Below are positions 6,511-7,781 of a stretch of 7,781 bases of DNA, one piece after another. Within the stretch, counting starts at the first letter, position 1. Every line of letters begins with the position of its first letter. The DNA comes from Thiobacillus sp. (GTDB lineage Bacteria > Pseudomonadota > Gammaproteobacteria > Burkholderiales > Thiobacillaceae): assembly GCA_018780025.1 (NCBI GenBank), contig JADMKH010000276.1, forward strand, positions 1-7,781, read 5' to 3'. Below the pieces are notes generated by a model. The model had not been told where the DNA came from, searched no databases, and worked only from the letters and a program-made list of their open reading frames with translations. Made by a program: the position numbers and the translations under genes.

Positions 6511-6825
6511 TTACAGCCAGGTAATGCGCGCCTGCAGCGCGCCGGGATCGACGGCAGCTTCCTTGAGAGTGGCGCCGCCGTCGCTTGAACCGGCCACCAC
6601 CGCTTTATTCGCAAGCGGAGCCAGATTGTCGAGTTTGAAGCGGCCTTTGCCGGCCTGGTCGCGCAGAAAGCAGCGCTCGTCGAAAAACAGCCTGTCGCCG
6701 CTGGCGTCGATTTCGTCGGAGTCGACCGTATCGAAACCTATCAGTGTGCGAATGCCGGCGAGACCGTCAGTCAGTTCGACCGGACTGACGGTTTGGCTGT
6801 TTGCATCAATCAAAAAGGCTTTCAT
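6511..6825 (-). CDS. Hypothetical 104-aa protein downstream of the aminotransferase
   Basis: I do not recognise this protein. It is a soluble-looking, acidic polypeptide starting MKAFLIDANSQTVSPVEL and ending ALQARITWL, without signal peptide, membrane segment or Cys/His metal motif (a single Cys at 52). The pattern of a short beta-strand start (KAFLID), a region with GIRTLIGFDTVDSDEI (24-39), then GDRLFFDERCFLR (43-55) and NKAVVAGSSDGG (73-84) suggests a small alpha/beta fold. It resembles, only loosely and from memory, DUF3846-type proteins. The ATG at 6825 is preferred, giving a natural N-terminus 24 nt after the aminotransferase stop. A GTG at 6840 in the same frame would add MRGRS. Neither has a strong RBS, so it is probably translated as the second gene of a two-gene unit. 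It converges with the GGDEF/EAL gene, leaving only 21 nt between them. Confidence 0.72.
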   Translation of the reverse strand: MKAFLIDANSQTVSPVELTDGLAGIRTLIGFDTVDSDEIDASGDRLFFDERCFLRDQAGKGRFKLDNLAPLANKAVVAGSSDGGATLKEAAVDPGALQARITWL

Positions 6826-6849
6826 GCTGCGCCCACGCACGGCATCGAA

Positions 6850-7781
6850 TCAGGGCAGGCAGGCCTTGAGCGCCTTCAGGCAGTAATCGACGTTTTCCTG
6901 CTTGGCCGAGTAGCCCATCAGGCCGATACGCCAGATCTTGCCCGACATGTCGCCGAGGCCGGCGCCGATTTCGAGATTGAATTCGTTGAGCAGACGCGCG
7001 CGGATCGCGGCTTCGTCCACACCTTCCGGCACGTAGATCGAGTTCAGCTGCGGCAGCCGCGCGGATGCCTCGACCACGTAGCGCAAGCCCATGGCTTCGA
7101 GCCCGGCCTTGAGTTTTTCGTGCATCGTGCGGTGACGCGCCCAGGCGTTTTCCAGGCCTTCTTCTTCGAGGATCACCAGCGCTTCGTGCAGGCCGTACAT
7201 CGGGTTGATCGGCGCGGTGTGGTGGTAGGTGCGCTTGCCGGCGGACTGCCAGTAGCCCAGCACCAGATTCAGATCGAGGAACCAGCTTTGCACGACGGTG
7301 GTGCGCGCCTTGATGCGGTTGATGGCGCGCTCGGAAAAGGACACGGGCGACAGGCCCGGCGTGCACGACAGACATTTCTGGCTGCCGGAATACACCGCGT
7401 CGATGCCCCATTTATCCATGTAAAGCGGCGTACCGCCAAGACTGGTGACGCAATCCATGATGATGAGGGCGCCAAATTCCTGCGCGATCTTGCCCAGCGC
7501 TTCGGCATCCGACTGTGCGCCGGTCGAAGTCTCGGCATGGACGAAGGCGAGAATTTTGGCATCGGGATTGGCCTTGAACGCGTCGCGTACTTTTTGCGGA
7601 TCGACCGGTGCGCCCCAGGCGTCGTCGACCACCACCGGCACGCCACCGGTGCGCTTGACGTTTTCCAGCATGCGGCCGCCGAACACGCCGTTGCGGCAGA
7701 CGATGACCTTGTCGCCCGGCTCGACCAGATTCACAAAGCACATTTCCATCCCCGCCGAGCCGGGCGCGGAGACCGGGAAGG
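6850..7781 (-). CDS. Class V PLP aminotransferase, alanine/serine-glyoxylate type, N-terminus outside the window
   Basis: This is a pyridoxal-phosphate enzyme of aminotransferase class V, most like alanine-glyoxylate or serine-glyoxylate aminotransferases, which pass an amino group from alanine or serine to glyoxylate to give glycine. The 309 visible residues begin FPVSAPGSAGMEMCFVNL, so about 60-75 N-terminal residues lie beyond the right edge. An internal ATG at 7749 is not the start. Visible features are GSAGMEM (cofactor phosphate region), FVHAETSTGAQSD, DCVTSLGGTPLYMDKWGID with the Asp that contacts the PLP ring nitrogen, the Schiff-base lysine in SGSQKCLSCTPGLS (Lys codon 7375-7377), YHHTAPINPMYGLHEAL, and the C-terminal GKIWRIGLMGYSA. 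The amino donor cannot be read from sequence, and neighbours give no clear pathway. An unknown small gene follows on the same strand. Confidence 0.93.
   Translation of the reverse strand, partial: FPVSAPGSAGMEMCFVNLVEPGDKVIVCRNGVFGGRMLENVKRTGGVPVVVDDAWGAPVDPQKVRDAFKANPDAKILAFVHAETSTGAQSDAEALGKIAQEFGALIIMDCVTSLGGTPLYMDKWGIDAVYSGSQKCLSCTPGLSPVSFSERAINRIKARTTVVQSWFLDLNLVLGYWQSAGKRTYHHTAPINPMYGLHEALVILEEEGLENAWARHRTMHEKLKAGLEAMGLRYVVEASARLPQLNSIYVPEGVDEAAIRARLLNEFNLEIGAGLGDMSGKIWRIGLMGYSAKQENVDYCLKALKACLP

Noticed and set aside
6484..6515. Bidirectional terminator between the convergent genes
   Set aside because: The 21-nt gap holds only a GCC/GGC mini-palindrome near the GGDEF/EAL stop, and no stem with T-runs on either strand.
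6524..6886. 120-codon plus-strand frame after the GGDEF/EAL gene
   Set aside because: It is antisense to the 104-aa minus-strand gene and crosses into the aminotransferase end. The minus-strand frame has the better protein character and operon spacing.

Overview
The window reads as chromosomal DNA of a GC-rich betaproteobacterium. The evidence is the metK/ahcY/metF gene set, the type of S-adenosylhomocysteine (SAH) riboswitch between metK and ahcY, and the protein sequences themselves. A Nitrosomonadales/Thiobacillus-like host is my guess, made from recall and not from a search. There are no transposases, integrases, tRNAs, rRNAs or CRISPR arrays, and I see no clear sign of recent transfer.

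Region 1 (1-3952, + strand) is an activated-methyl-cycle cluster: the 3' part of metK (makes SAM), then a roughly 200-nt leader carrying a well-formed SAH riboswitch, then ahcY (hydrolyses SAH), a small four-helix membrane protein of the 'phage holin 4_2' (PF04020) family, and metF (makes 5-methyl-THF for homocysteine remethylation). The last three genes are tightly spaced (24 nt and 3 nt) and are probably one transcription unit. It would start at an extended -10 promoter just after metK and be switched on when SAH accumulates. metK supplies SAM, methyltransferases turn it into SAH, AhcY clears SAH to homocysteine and adenosine, and MetF supplies the methyl group that returns homocysteine to methionine. 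The methionine synthase is not in the window.

Region 2 (3953-4182) is a 230-nt gap with three inverted repeats, a possible weak terminator and a possible 37-codon leader ORF. The stop of that ORF overlaps an alternative GTG start of the next gene.

Region 3 (4183-6489, + strand) is a large inner-membrane c-di-GMP protein with the order TM - periplasmic region - TM - PAS - GGDEF - EAL. Both catalytic signatures are intact. There is an insertion of about 14 residues between the RxxD inhibitory-site position and the GGDEF loop.

Region 4 (6511-7781, - strand) converges on region 3. It holds the C-terminal ~309 residues of a class V PLP aminotransferase (alanine/serine-glyoxylate type), followed 24 nt later by a 104-aa protein that I do not recognise.

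I do not see a wholly new system here. The points most worth a second look are the riboswitch expression platform, the conserved-looking membrane protein inside the methyl-cycle operon, the GGDEF insertion, the putative coupled leader ORF, and the unknown partner of the aminotransferase.
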